A stretch of DNA of 5,024 bases from Betaproteobacteria bacterium (lineage in GTDB: Bacteria; Pseudomonadota; Gammaproteobacteria; Burkholderiales; SG8-41), in NCBI GenBank assembly GCA_021300125.1, contig JAJTHX010000247.1, forward strand, positions 1-5,024, in the 5' to 3' direction. Position numbers and translations under genes: made by a program. The notes below the pieces were generated by a model. The model saw only the letters and a program-made list of their open reading frames with translations, searched no databases and was not told the origin of the DNA. This document shows, piece by piece, positions 1-5,024 of this stretch; positions within the stretch are counted from its first letter, which is position 1; the number at the start of each line of letters is the position of its first letter.

Positions 1-2
1 GC

Positions 3-314
3 GCCACCATCATCGGCGGCATGCTGTTCGGGCTGTCGCGCAAAGCCGCCACCGAGTTCTCGTTTTTTCTGGCGGTGCCGACGCTGGTGGCCGCCGGCGC
101 CTACGATCTCTACAAGAACCGCGCGCTGCTTTCAGCGGACGATGTCAGCCTCTTCGGCATCGGCATCGTCACCGCCTTCATCTCGGCCTTTGTCTGCATC
201 CGCTGGCTGATCCGCTACGTTGCCAGCCACGACTTCAAGCCCTTTGCCTGGTACCGCATCGGCTTCGGGCTGTTCGTGCTGGTCAGCGCCTGGACCGGCT
301 GGATCGCCTGGTAA
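3..314 (+). CDS. uppP: Undecaprenyl-diphosphate phosphatase UppP (BacA), C-terminal part
   Basis: This is the 3' end of a gene cut by the left edge; 103 residues are visible out of about 270 usual for the family. UppP is an inner-membrane enzyme that dephosphorylates undecaprenyl diphosphate, recycling the lipid carrier for peptidoglycan and other envelope polymers; loss or overproduction affects bacitracin sensitivity. The visible part starts with ATIIGG, which in the family directly follows the catalytic PGxSRSG loop, so that loop and the N-terminal glutamate motif lie outside the window. Family-typical segments seen are [18 protein letters not shown] and [12 protein letters not shown], within three hydrophobic helices (about residues 17-37, 50-75 and 80-103). 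The protein ends in a membrane helix, WTGWIAW, with a TAA stop, as the family does. It is convergent with the rhodanese gene that follows. The assignment is strong; only the missing N-terminus limits it. Confidence 0.95.
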   Translation, partial: ATIIGGMLFGLSRKAATEFSFFLAVPTLVAAGAYDLYKNRALLSADDVSLFGIGIVTAFISAFVCIRWLIRYVASHDFKPFAWYRIGFGLFVLVSAWTGWIAW

Positions 315-319
315 GGCGC

Positions 320-337
320 GCCGGGCTGCGGCCCGGC
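320..337. terminator. GC-rich hairpin between convergent genes, possible bidirectional terminator
   Basis: A perfect 7-bp inverted repeat (GCCGGGC / GCCCGGC) with a 4-base loop starts five bases after the uppP stop codon and ends 13 bases before the rhodanese stop codon. The position between two convergent genes fits a shared terminator. The flanking T-runs are poor on both strands, so it is not a textbook intrinsic terminator. Confidence 0.5.
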
Positions 338-350
338 TTAAGACTTCCGC

Positions 351-803
351 TCAGCCCTGAATCCAGGGCAGGCCGGCCGCGCGCCAGCCGCCGACCGTGT
401 TGCGATGGCCCGCAGCGTCGCGGTCGCCCTCGAAACCCTCAAGCACGTTGTAAGCCTCGGCGTAACCCGCCTGCATCGCCAGCATCGCCGCGTTGTGCGA
501 GCGGCCGCCGCTGCGGCAGATGAACATCACCGCCGCATCCTGCGGCACCTGCGACAGAAGCTGATCCATAAAGGCCGGATTCGGGCGGCTGCCCGGATAG
601 GTCAGCAGCTCGATCTCCACCGCGCCCGGAATGCGCCCGACCCAGTCCCACTCGGCGCGGGTGCGCACATCCACCAGCCTGGCGTTGGGCAGCGATTGGA
701 GGAGGGCGTGGGCTTCCTGCGGCAGCAGCGCGCCGCTGTAGGGCAGCCCCATGTCCGCGCCGCGACCGGCGGCGGCTTCGAGTATGGCTTTGGTGTCGCT
801 CAT
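351..803 (-). CDS. Single-domain rhodanese-like sulfurtransferase
   Basis: This 150-residue cytoplasmic protein is a single rhodanese domain, the fold that carries persulfide sulfur on an active-site cysteine. The N-terminal rhodanese motif VDVRTRAEWDWVGRIPGA is at about residues 44-61. The active-site loop CRSGGRS has its nucleophilic Cys at about residue 96, and the C-terminal GWxxAGLPW tail is present. The physiological sulfur donor and acceptor cannot be read from the sequence. I chose the ATG at 803. An ATG at 851 would add 16 Pro/Ser/Thr-rich residues outside the domain, and a TACAAT -10-like box overlaps that upstream codon, which argues against it. The Shine-Dalgarno match before 803 is weak (AAAGAA, 8 bases upstream). 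The gene converges on uppP and diverges from the nucleotidyltransferase gene; the paired palindromes lie more than 120 bp upstream of its start, so shared control is possible but not shown. Confidence 0.9.
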   Translation of the reverse strand: MSDTKAILEAAAGRGADMGLPYSGALLPQEAHALLQSLPNARLVDVRTRAEWDWVGRIPGAVEIELLTYPGSRPNPAFMDQLLSQVPQDAAVMFICRSGGRSHNAAMLAMQAGYAEAYNVLEGFEGDRDAAGHRNTVGGWRAAGLPWIQG

Positions 804-849
804 GGTGTGTGTGTTCTTTGAGGTTGAAGATGGTATTGGGGCGGGAGGC

Positions 850-855
850 ATTGTA
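850..855 (-). promoter_or_regulatory. Candidate -10 box for the rhodanese gene
   Basis: On the minus strand this reads TACAAT, five of six matches to the sigma-70 -10 consensus. It would give a leader of roughly 40 bases before the ATG at 803. No acceptable -35 hexamer lies 16-18 bp upstream, so the promoter call is tentative. Confidence 0.3.
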
Positions 856-925
856 ATTGAGACACCCCGAGCCCCGCGGGTCTGCTGTCATTTTGATCCG
901 TGCACCAAAACCAGTAGGTCCGGCG

Positions 926-954
926 TATCCGTCAAATTTGAAATTTGACGGATA
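926..954. repeat. Palindrome copy 1, operator-like
   Basis: A perfect palindrome with arms ATCCGTCAAATTT and AAATTTGACGGAT around a single central G at 940, extended by one further T-A pair. The same 27-bp core recurs without a mismatch at 972-998, with centres 45 bp apart. Its right arm contains the TTGACG -35 hexamer of the candidate promoter of the nucleotidyltransferase gene. A dyad of this length and exactness, placed over a promoter and duplicated, is what a dimeric repressor's operator looks like; the protein that binds it is not identifiable here. Confidence 0.85.
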
Positions 955-973
955 TAAATGTCTCCGTTAGTAT
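945..973 (+). promoter_or_regulatory. Candidate sigma-70 promoter of the nucleotidyltransferase gene
   Basis: TTGACG at 945-950 (five of six -35 matches) is followed after exactly 17 bp by TAGTAT at 968-973 (four of six -10 matches). Transcription would begin near 980, leaving a leader of about 65 bases before the ATG at 1046. The -35 sits inside the right arm of palindrome 1, the -10 overlaps the left arm of palindrome 2, and the predicted start falls inside palindrome 2. Any protein filling either dyad would block RNA polymerase. This is inferred from consensus matching only. Confidence 0.55.
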
Positions 974-1003
974 CCGTCAAATTTGAAATTTGACGGATAC
1001 TAA
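967..1003. repeat. Palindrome copy 2, extended operator-like dyad
   Basis: This carries the same 27-bp core as copy 1 (972-998, central G at 985). Here the dyad extends five more base pairs each side (TTAGT / ACTAA), giving a perfect 37-bp palindrome with 18-bp arms. It covers the -10 region and predicted start site of the candidate promoter. As DNA it could extrude a cruciform; as RNA it would fold into a long hairpin. No T-run follows, so it is not a terminator. The longer arms suggest this is the stronger of two binding sites, an inference only. Confidence 0.85.
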
Positions 1004-1029
1004 GCCTTACCGATACGCCTTACCGATAC
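1004..1029 (+). repeat. Perfect 13-bp tandem direct repeat in the leader
   Basis: GCCTTACCGATAC occurs twice head to tail (1004-1016 and 1017-1029) with no mismatch, immediately after palindrome 2 and immediately before the AAAGGG ribosome-binding site of the nucleotidyltransferase gene. It lies in the predicted untranslated leader. It may be a simple slippage duplication or a second kind of binding site. Confidence 0.85.
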
Positions 1030-1045
1030 CAAAGGGCAGACTGCG

Positions 1046-2110
1046 ATGTCAAAACCGCTCTTTACGGCACACAAGGCAGCGCTCACCACGCTGTATGCCG
1101 ATGTGGATCAGTCCACTGCAGGTTTGGGCGAACTTTCAGTGGGCACGGCGGGTTCCGTGCTTGAGCGCAGCAACGCCAACGGCACGCGCTTTTACGCCCA
1201 TCAGTACTACGATGCCGAAGGCAAAAAGCGTGAACGATATATCGCCGGTCCGGCCGGCGAGGCCGAAGCTGACCAGCGCGCCGCCGAAATGCGCGACCCG
1301 ATCGCCGCCAGCAAGGGGCTGGTGCAATCCGCGCGCTTGCTGGTGCGCGAGGGCTATTACCTGGCGGATTCCAGGACCTACGCTGCATTGGCCGCCCTGC
1401 ACAACCACGGATTGTTTGCGGCTGGCGCGGTGCTGCTCGGATCACATGCGTATGGCGTCCTGGTCAATCATCTTGGCGTGCGTGCCGCCGTTTATGAAAC
1501 CCGCGACGTTGATATCGGCCGCAATGAGCCGCTGGTGCTGAAATCACCGCTGGAAGAGGGTATTCTCGGCGCGCTGCTGACCTCGGACCTGCGGCTGGTG
1601 GAAACCCCAAGGATCAATGTGCGGGAACCTTCCACTTCGTTCATGAAACCAGGTGCCCCGCCGTTCCAGGTGGACTTGCTGACCCCGGTGCGCAGGAACC
1701 AGAAACCGTTTGAGCCCGTCGGCATCCCCGAGTTGAAGGCGCACGCCACCGGCTTGCCTTATCTGGGCTATCTCCTTGCCGAAACACAATACGCCACGAT
1801 AATTGCCCGTGAGGGCGCCTGTCGAGTCAGGGTGCCGGTGCCGGAGCGTATGGCCTGGCACAAGCTGCTGGTGGCTGGACTGCGCGCGACGCAGTCATCC
1901 AAGTCGCGCAAGGATTTTGAACAGGGTTGTGTATTGCTGGCGGTCGTCGGTGAACTGGATGGCGACGTCGTGATGGAGGCGGCTGCCAGGCTGCCTGCGG
2001 CAGCCCGCAGCAAGATTCTCAAGCAGGCCGCTCAAATCGAAAAAAGGCTGGAGCCGCACCCGCGCGCACTGGATGCGTTGAGGCTGTCATTGAAGACTGG
2101 ATACCTTTGA
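1046..2110 (+). CDS. GSU2403/NTP_transf_8-type nucleotidyltransferase-fold protein
   Basis: This 354-residue soluble protein has a minimal nucleotidyltransferase fold like that of the GSU2403 / NTP_transf_8 group. An N-terminal region (about 1-115) with LYADV and a Tyr/Arg-rich stretch ending RERYIAGP precedes the catalytic core. The core has GSHAYG at 132-137, the paired metal-binding acids DVD at 154-156 in ETRDVDI, and a likely third acid, Asp210, in FQVDLLTP. A helical C-terminal region has AWHKL (270-274) followed by KD at 289-290, recalling the K...KD element of AbiEii-like nucleotidyltransferases. All expected catalytic acids are present, so it is probably active, but its substrate is unknown. 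The start is well supported: AAAGGG at 1031-1036 lies nine bases upstream, and a stop closes the frame at 1001. The promoter is threaded through two large palindromes, so expression is probably tightly controlled. No antitoxin, HEPN or HTH partner is adjacent. A toxin or defence role is possible but unproven. Confidence 0.8.
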   Translation: MSKPLFTAHKAALTTLYADVDQSTAGLGELSVGTAGSVLERSNANGTRFYAHQYYDAEGKKRERYIAGPAGEAEADQRAAEMRDPIAASKGLVQSARLLVREGYYLADSRTYAALAALHNHGLFAAGAVLLGSHAYGVLVNHLGVRAAVYETRDVDIGRNEPLVLKSPLEEGILGALLTSDLRLVETPRINVREPSTSFMKPGAPPFQVDLLTPVRRNQKPFEPVGIPELKAHATGLPYLGYLLAETQYATIIAREGACRVRVPVPERMAWHKLLVAGLRATQSSKSRKDFEQGCVLLAVVGELDGDVVMEAAARLPAAARSKILKQAAQIEKRLEPHPRALDALRLSLKTGYL

Positions 2111-2126
2111 TGCTTTTGGTGCTGAA

Positions 2127-2213
2127 ATGACAGCGCGCCTGGCGCTGGACGCCGGCGATCACGGCGCTTCCGGTTTCCGGCTCTCGGTGCTTGCCGCCGC
2201 GCCGGACTGGTAG
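2127..2213 (+). other. Short GC3-rich reading frame, possible coding remnant
   Basis: Between the nucleotidyltransferase stop and the gcvH-type remnant lies a 28-codon frame opening at an ATG and ending in TAG. Its third codon positions are almost all G or C, as in the real genes here, and it ends ...SVLAAAPDW. No ribosome-binding site precedes it. I do not recognise the peptide. It could be the tail of a lost gene or chance. Apart from this and the inverted repeat at 2222-2242, I see nothing in 2111-2256. Confidence 0.2.
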
Positions 2214-2221
2214 CCATATAG

Positions 2222-2242
2222 TCATTTGATTTAATTGAATGA
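2222..2242. repeat. AT-rich imperfect inverted repeat
   Basis: A 21-bp dyad centred at 2232 (TCATT, ATT / AAT, AATGA) with 8 of 10 positions paired, in a sharply AT-rich patch (about 2215-2256) inside GC-rich sequence. It ends 14 bases before the ATG of the gcvH-type remnant, so it may be the remains of that gene's control region. It is also a possible rearrangement junction. Confidence 0.3.
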
Positions 2243-2256
2243 TTATTGATTTCATG

Positions 2257-2534
2257 ATGAGCGTGCCGGACCCCCTGCGTGATGCCGCAGCCAACGGTGG
2301 CTGCGCGGCAAAGACGATGGCACGATCCGTGACGGCATCACCCACCATGCCCAGAAAGAGCCCGGGGACATCGTATTCGTCGAAGCGCTGCCGGCAGGCA
2401 GGCGACTGCTGAAGGGTGAGAGCTGCGGTACGATCGAATCGGTGAAAATCGCGGCGGATCTGTTCGCGCCGATCGATGGCGGGGTGGTGGCCGTCAATGC
2501 CTAAATCGCGGATGCGCCCGGGCGTATCAATGCG
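2257..2534 (+). pseudogene. gcvH: Broken gcvH-type lipoyl-carrier gene (frameshift and nonsense codon)
   Basis: GcvH is the small cytoplasmic lipoyl carrier that shuttles the aminomethyl group in the glycine cleavage system. The remnant starts MSVPDPLRDAAAN, matching the usual MS..P.DLRYA..HEW N-terminus. A one-base loss near 2295-2297 then shifts the frame. From 2298, 68 codons read WLRGKDDGTI, GITHHAQ (usually GITDHAQ), GDIVFVEALPAGRRLLKGE, and the lipoylation motif ESVKIAADLFAP with its acceptor lysine at 2445-2447, ending GGVVAVNA. A TAA at 2502-2504 interrupts the frame, after which ADAPGRINA (2508-2534) resumes in register, as in the family's C-terminus. The final conserved tail is not recognisable. 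Intact GcvH is about 125-130 residues. Several conserved positions are altered, as expected of a decaying gene. It could instead be a GcvH-like LbpA carrier of sulfur oxidation. No other glycine-cleavage gene is in the window. A sequencing error could explain one lesion but hardly all. Confidence 0.85.
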
Positions 2535-2589
2535 TGCGAAAGGTACCGGATTCGATTTTCAAGCCATAAGCTCCACATCAAATGGGTGG

Positions 2590-3108
2590 TTATTGAGAAG
2601 AGTCGCCGGCATTATGGATCGGCTGGGCCGCCTGCCCGAGCCCGCGCTCAACCACTGCAAAAGCGCAGATCCACAGCAGCGCGTCATACGCGTCGAACCA
2701 GTCGCCCGCGGCGAGCCAGAGCAGGGCGACCAGCAGCAGCGCGGCATAGAGCAGCAGGGTGCAGACCCGCAGCAGTTTTCGTGACCGGTCGACCCGCAGT
2801 TCGATTTCGAGGGCAACCACCACCCCGATCCACAGCCAGGCGTTGACGGTATCCAGCCATTCACTCTCGGCGACGAAGTGCAGCGCCGCCCACAGCACGG
2901 CGAGGCCCGCAGCTCCACGGACGAGCGCGAGGGCGTGCCGCCAGCGCTGGGCAAAGGCGGGCGCGAAGGCGGCAAGGCTGAATGCGGTGATGAGTATGAA
3001 CCAGGCCGCGGCATCAAGGGCTTGACTGCCATGGCCGCGGGACAGATAAACCGTGACATCGATCCCGAGCAGGGCGAGGATGAATGCGTGGGTCCGCGCC
3101 CCGCTCAT
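2590..3108 (-). CDS. Small integral membrane protein with three-fold internal repeat, function unknown
   Basis: I do not recognise this 172-residue protein. It has about six hydrophobic helices (roughly 7-22, 33-53, 61-79, 87-104, 112-134, 139-155) and little outside the membrane. It appears built from three two-helix units of 53-54 residues: the second helix of each starts with an Asp, in QALDAAAW (Asp32), EWLDTVNAWLWI (Asp86) and DWFDAYDALLWI (Asp139). Units 2 and 3 are clearly alike, with charged exits EIELR and VERG; unit 1 is more diverged. It begins 15 bp after the symporter stop, in the same frame, with no Shine-Dalgarno match, so translation is probably coupled to the symporter. No alternative start lies between that stop and the ATG at 3108. 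This suggests an accessory role to the symporter or an independent membrane function. The coding call is firm; the function is unknown. Confidence 0.8.
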   Translation of the reverse strand: MSGARTHAFILALLGIDVTVYLSRGHGSQALDAAAWFILITAFSLAAFAPAFAQRWRHALALVRGAAGLAVLWAALHFVAESEWLDTVNAWLWIGVVVALEIELRVDRSRKLLRVCTLLLYAALLLVALLWLAAGDWFDAYDALLWICAFAVVERGLGQAAQPIHNAGDSSQ

Positions 3109-3123
3109 GGCACGGTTATGGCG

Positions 3124-4563
3124 TCAACCGGGATGAGGGAGGCCGTGCTCGTGCCGCACGCCGTAGCGCTGCGGCAGCAGCGAGCCGATGATCATGCCGG
3201 TGAAGGAGACGGCCAGCCCGATCAGCTGCGGCGGCACCAGGCTTTTTTCGCCGATCAGGATTTCCACCAGGATCCAGGACAGCAGTCCGCCAAGGGTGGC
3301 GGCCAGTGCGCCCTGGGTGGTTGCGCGCTTCCAGAACGCGCCCACCACCAGCGGCACGAAAGCGCCGGCGAGGGTGACCTTGTAGGCCGATTCGACCATG
3401 TGGAAGATCGACAGCTCGGAATTGAGGGCAACCAGCAGCACCACGCCGGCGAAGGCGACGATGGTGATGCGCATGATCCACAGGAACTTGCGGTCGGTAA
3501 GGTTCGGGAAACAGCCCTTGACGATGTTCTCGGCGAACATCACCGAGGGCGCGAGCAGGGTGGCCGAGGAGCAGCTCATGATCGCCGAGAGCACCGCGCC
3601 GAAGAATACGATCTGCGCGAACAGCGGCATCTGCTGCAGCACCAGCGTGGGCAGGATCAGCTGCGAGTCCCTCTCCAGCAGCTCGTTGAACAGTTCGGGG
3701 TCGATCAGCGTGGCCGAGTAGGCAATGAACATCGGCACGAAGGTGAAACAGAAGTAGATGGTGGCGCCGAGTACCGAGCCCCAGATCGCGATTGTTGCCG
3801 ACTTGGCCGAGGTCACGCGCTGGAACACGTCCTGCTGCGGCAGCGAGCCGAACATCATGGTGATCCAGGCGCCGAGGAAGGTGATCCACATCCAGGGGTC
3901 GGGCGGCGGGAAAAACTCGAACTTGCCGGCCTGGGCCGCATGGTCAATGACCACGCCGGCGCCGCCGGTGAGGCCGCTCACCGCCCAGGCGATGTAGAGC
4001 AGGCCGCACATGCTCACCATCATCTGCACGAAATCGAGGATGGCCACCGAGAACATGCCGCCGAAGGTGGTGTAGGTGAGCACGATGGCGGTGCCGATGA
4101 TCATGCCCATTTCGGGGCTGACGGCGCCGTTGGTGATGACGTTGAAGATCAGGCCCAGGGCCATGATCTGCGCGGAGACCCAGCCCAGGTAGGAGCCGAC
4201 GATGCACAGCGAGGTGATCACTTCCACCGTGCGGTTGTAGCGCATGCGGTAGTAGTCGCCGACGGTGAGGATGTTGAGCTTGTAGAGTTTGTGGGCAAAG
4301 AAGAAGCCGGCGATGATCAGGCACATCGACGAGCCGAAGGGGTCGGCAACCACGCCCGAGAGCCCTTCCTTGACGAATTGCGCGGAAACGCCGAACACCG
4401 CCTCGGCGCCGAACCAGGTGGCAAACACGGTGGCGGTGACCACCGGCAGCGGCAGCGAGCGGCCGGCCACGGCGAAATCCTTGGCGCTGTGGACGCGGGT
4501 GGCGGCCCAGAGGCCGATGCCCACGGAGACCATCAGGTAGGCAATGACGAACCAGAGCAGCAT
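3124..4563 (-). CDS. Sodium:solute symporter family (SSS) transporter
   Basis: This 479-residue inner-membrane protein belongs to the SSS family (PutP/PanF/SGLT relatives), which uses the sodium gradient to import small solutes. Thirteen hydrophobic segments can be drawn (first about 2-21, last about 445-466), the family's usual topology. The sequence FATWFGAEAVFGVS (48-60) matches the family's unwound early helix. SAIMSCSSATLLAPS (326-340) matches the helix that carries the Ser/Thr pair of the conserved Na2 site, so sodium coupling is likely. LPQQDVFQRV (241-250) is another family-typical stretch. The solute cannot be inferred. The ATG at 4563 is preceded by a strong AAGGGAG at 4569-4575. 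The gene lies 47 bp after ubiB on the same strand and 15 bp before the small membrane protein, suggesting an operon. TATAAC at 4587-4592 could be an internal -10 box, but no good -35 accompanies it. Confidence 0.93.
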   Translation of the reverse strand: MLLWFVIAYLMVSVGIGLWAATRVHSAKDFAVAGRSLPLPVVTATVFATWFGAEAVFGVSAQFVKEGLSGVVADPFGSSMCLIIAGFFFAHKLYKLNILTVGDYYRMRYNRTVEVITSLCIVGSYLGWVSAQIMALGLIFNVITNGAVSPEMGMIIGTAIVLTYTTFGGMFSVAILDFVQMMVSMCGLLYIAWAVSGLTGGAGVVIDHAAQAGKFEFFPPPDPWMWITFLGAWITMMFGSLPQQDVFQRVTSAKSATIAIWGSVLGATIYFCFTFVPMFIAYSATLIDPELFNELLERDSQLILPTLVLQQMPLFAQIVFFGAVLSAIMSCSSATLLAPSVMFAENIVKGCFPNLTDRKFLWIMRITIVAFAGVVLLVALNSELSIFHMVESAYKVTLAGAFVPLVVGAFWKRATTQGALAATLGGLLSWILVEILIGEKSLVPPQLIGLAVSFTGMIIGSLLPQRYGVRHEHGLPHPG

Positions 4564-4568
4564 CGCAA

Positions 4569-4575
4569 CTCCCTT
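4569..4575 (-). promoter_or_regulatory. Strong ribosome-binding site of the symporter gene
   Basis: On the minus strand this is AAGGGAG, five bases before the ATG at 4563. It fixes the symporter start and shows that the gene is translated independently of ubiB, unlike the membrane-protein gene downstream. Confidence 0.8.
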
Positions 4576-4610
4576 GTTTGCGTAGCGTTATATTGCCGTA
4601 TTCCGCCCGC

Positions 4611-5024
4611 TCAGGCGAACCACTGCGCCGCCAGCAGCAGCGCGAGCAGGGCCGCGGCGAGCGCGGTCAGCCAGGTGTTGAGACGTTGGCGGGCGATCAG
4701 CGTGTCCAGTTGTTCGCGCAGCAGCGCCTCGCCGTCGCGCGACAGGTATTGCTGTGCCAGCCGCGGCAACTGCGGCAGCAGTTCGCTCCACAGCGGCAGC
4801 TCTTCGCCCAGCCGGCGCAGCAGGCCGCGCCAGCCGACCTGTTCCGACATCCAGCGCTCGAGGAAGGGCTTGGCCGTGCTCCACAGGTCGAGGTCGGGGT
4901 CGAGGTCGCGGCCGAGGCCTTCGATGTTGAGCAGGGTCTTCTGCAGCAGTACCAGCTGGGGCTGGATTTCGATGTTGAAGCGGCGCGAGGTCTGGAACAG
5001 GCGCAGCAGCACCTTGCCGAAGGA
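4611..5024 (-). CDS. ubiB: Ubiquinone biosynthesis protein UbiB, C-terminal part
   Basis: The gene enters from the right edge; only its last 137 residues are visible of about 500-550 usual. UbiB is a membrane-anchored atypical kinase-like (ABC1/ADCK/COQ8) protein needed for ubiquinone synthesis, probably acting as an ATPase that helps the Ubi complex reach its lipid substrates. The visible part carries the family's hallmark C-terminal stretch: [20 protein letters not shown], then [15 protein letters not shown] and AKPFLERWM. The kinase-like active site lies outside the window. A charged, Leu-rich linker follows, and the protein ends with one clear hydrophobic helix ([20 protein letters not shown]) that would anchor it in the inner membrane; other UbiB proteins often show two here. 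Reading runs open to the window edge, and the GTG at 5012 is an internal valine rather than the start. It is probably the upstream gene of a unit with the symporter. Confidence 0.95.
   Translation of the reverse strand, partial: SFGKVLLRLFQTSRRFNIEIQPQLVLLQKTLLNIEGLGRDLDPDLDLWSTAKPFLERWMSEQVGWRGLLRRLGEELPLWSELLPQLPRLAQQYLSRDGEALLREQLDTLIARQRLNTWLTALAAALLALLLAAQWFA

Noticed and set aside
405..821. 138-codon plus-strand frame antisense to the rhodanese gene
   Set aside because: Its translation is rich in Arg and His with no domain, while the opposite strand encodes a clear rhodanese with its catalytic loop.
951..980. Divergent minus-strand promoter using the palindrome arm as -35
   Set aside because: TTGACG on the minus strand at 975-980 needs an 18-bp spacer to a partial -10 (TATATC at 951-956). 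The match is poor and would leave a leader of about 140 bases for the rhodanese gene, so it is noted only as possible.
926..1029. CRISPR-like array or attachment site
   Set aside because: There are only two palindromic units with 18 bp between their cores and no further copies, and no cas or integrase gene is present. The promoter overlap explains the structure better.
990..1541. 183-codon open frame on the plus strand overlapping the nucleotidyltransferase gene
   Set aside because: Its ATG lies inside palindrome 2, it has no ribosome-binding site, and its translation is Arg/Pro/Cys-rich without family features. It is an out-of-frame shadow of the 1046-2110 gene.
2226..2239. FNR/Anr-like box TTGAT-N4-TTGAA upstream of the gcvH-type remnant
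   Set aside because: The left half-site is perfect, but the right half matches only three of five bases. In an AT-rich patch this is weak evidence.
2252..2497. Minus-strand frame across the gcvH-type remnant
   Set aside because: Its Ser/Pro-rich translation has no features, and the plus strand of the same bases reads as an H-protein.
3116..3889. 257-codon minus-strand frame inside the symporter gene
   Set aside because: Its His/Arg/Gly-rich translation is a typical shifted-frame product of GC-rich coding DNA; the symporter frame is strongly supported.

Overview
The window is a high-GC stretch of proteobacterial chromosome. A ubiB gene implies a ubiquinone maker (alpha-, beta- or gammaproteobacteria), and the UppP, rhodanese and UbiB sequences look most like beta/gammaproteobacterial versions. 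That placement is inference from sequence style, not from a search. No rRNA, tRNA, CRISPR array, transposase or integrase was seen.

Layout. Positions 3-314 (+) hold the last third of uppP, the undecaprenyl-diphosphate phosphatase of cell-wall lipid recycling, cut by the left edge. It converges on a small single-domain rhodanese gene (351-803, -), with a GC-rich hairpin at 320-337 between the stop codons. The intergenic region 804-1045 carries the most striking non-coding structure: two near-identical perfect palindromes with centres 45 bp apart (926-954 and 967-1003). The best sigma-70-like promoter of the window is threaded through them, and a perfect 13-bp tandem repeat follows. They lie directly upstream of a GSU2403/NTP_transf_8-type nucleotidyltransferase-fold gene (1046-2110, +) with intact-looking GS...DxD...D catalytic signatures. 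The arrangement reads as a tightly controlled stand-alone nucleotidyltransferase. No regulator or partner gene lies beside it in this window.

Positions 2111-2589 contain no intact gene. They hold a short GC3-rich possible coding remnant (2127-2213), an AT-rich patch with an imperfect inverted repeat (2222-2242), and a recognisable broken gcvH-type lipoyl-carrier gene (2257-about 2534, +). That pseudogene keeps the lipoyl-lysine motif but has an early one-base frameshift and an in-frame TAA before its C-terminus. This suggests a decaying, rearranged segment around the nucleotidyltransferase gene.

From 2590 to the right edge everything is on the minus strand and is probably co-transcribed: the C-terminal part of ubiB (ubiquinone biosynthesis, cut by the right edge), then a 13-helix sodium:solute symporter (3124-4563), then, 15 bp further on, a 172-residue integral membrane protein (2590-3108). 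I do not recognise the last one. It appears to be built from three copies of a ~54-residue two-helix unit, each with an Asp at the start of its second helix. The symporter and this protein may work together, but that rests on spacing alone.
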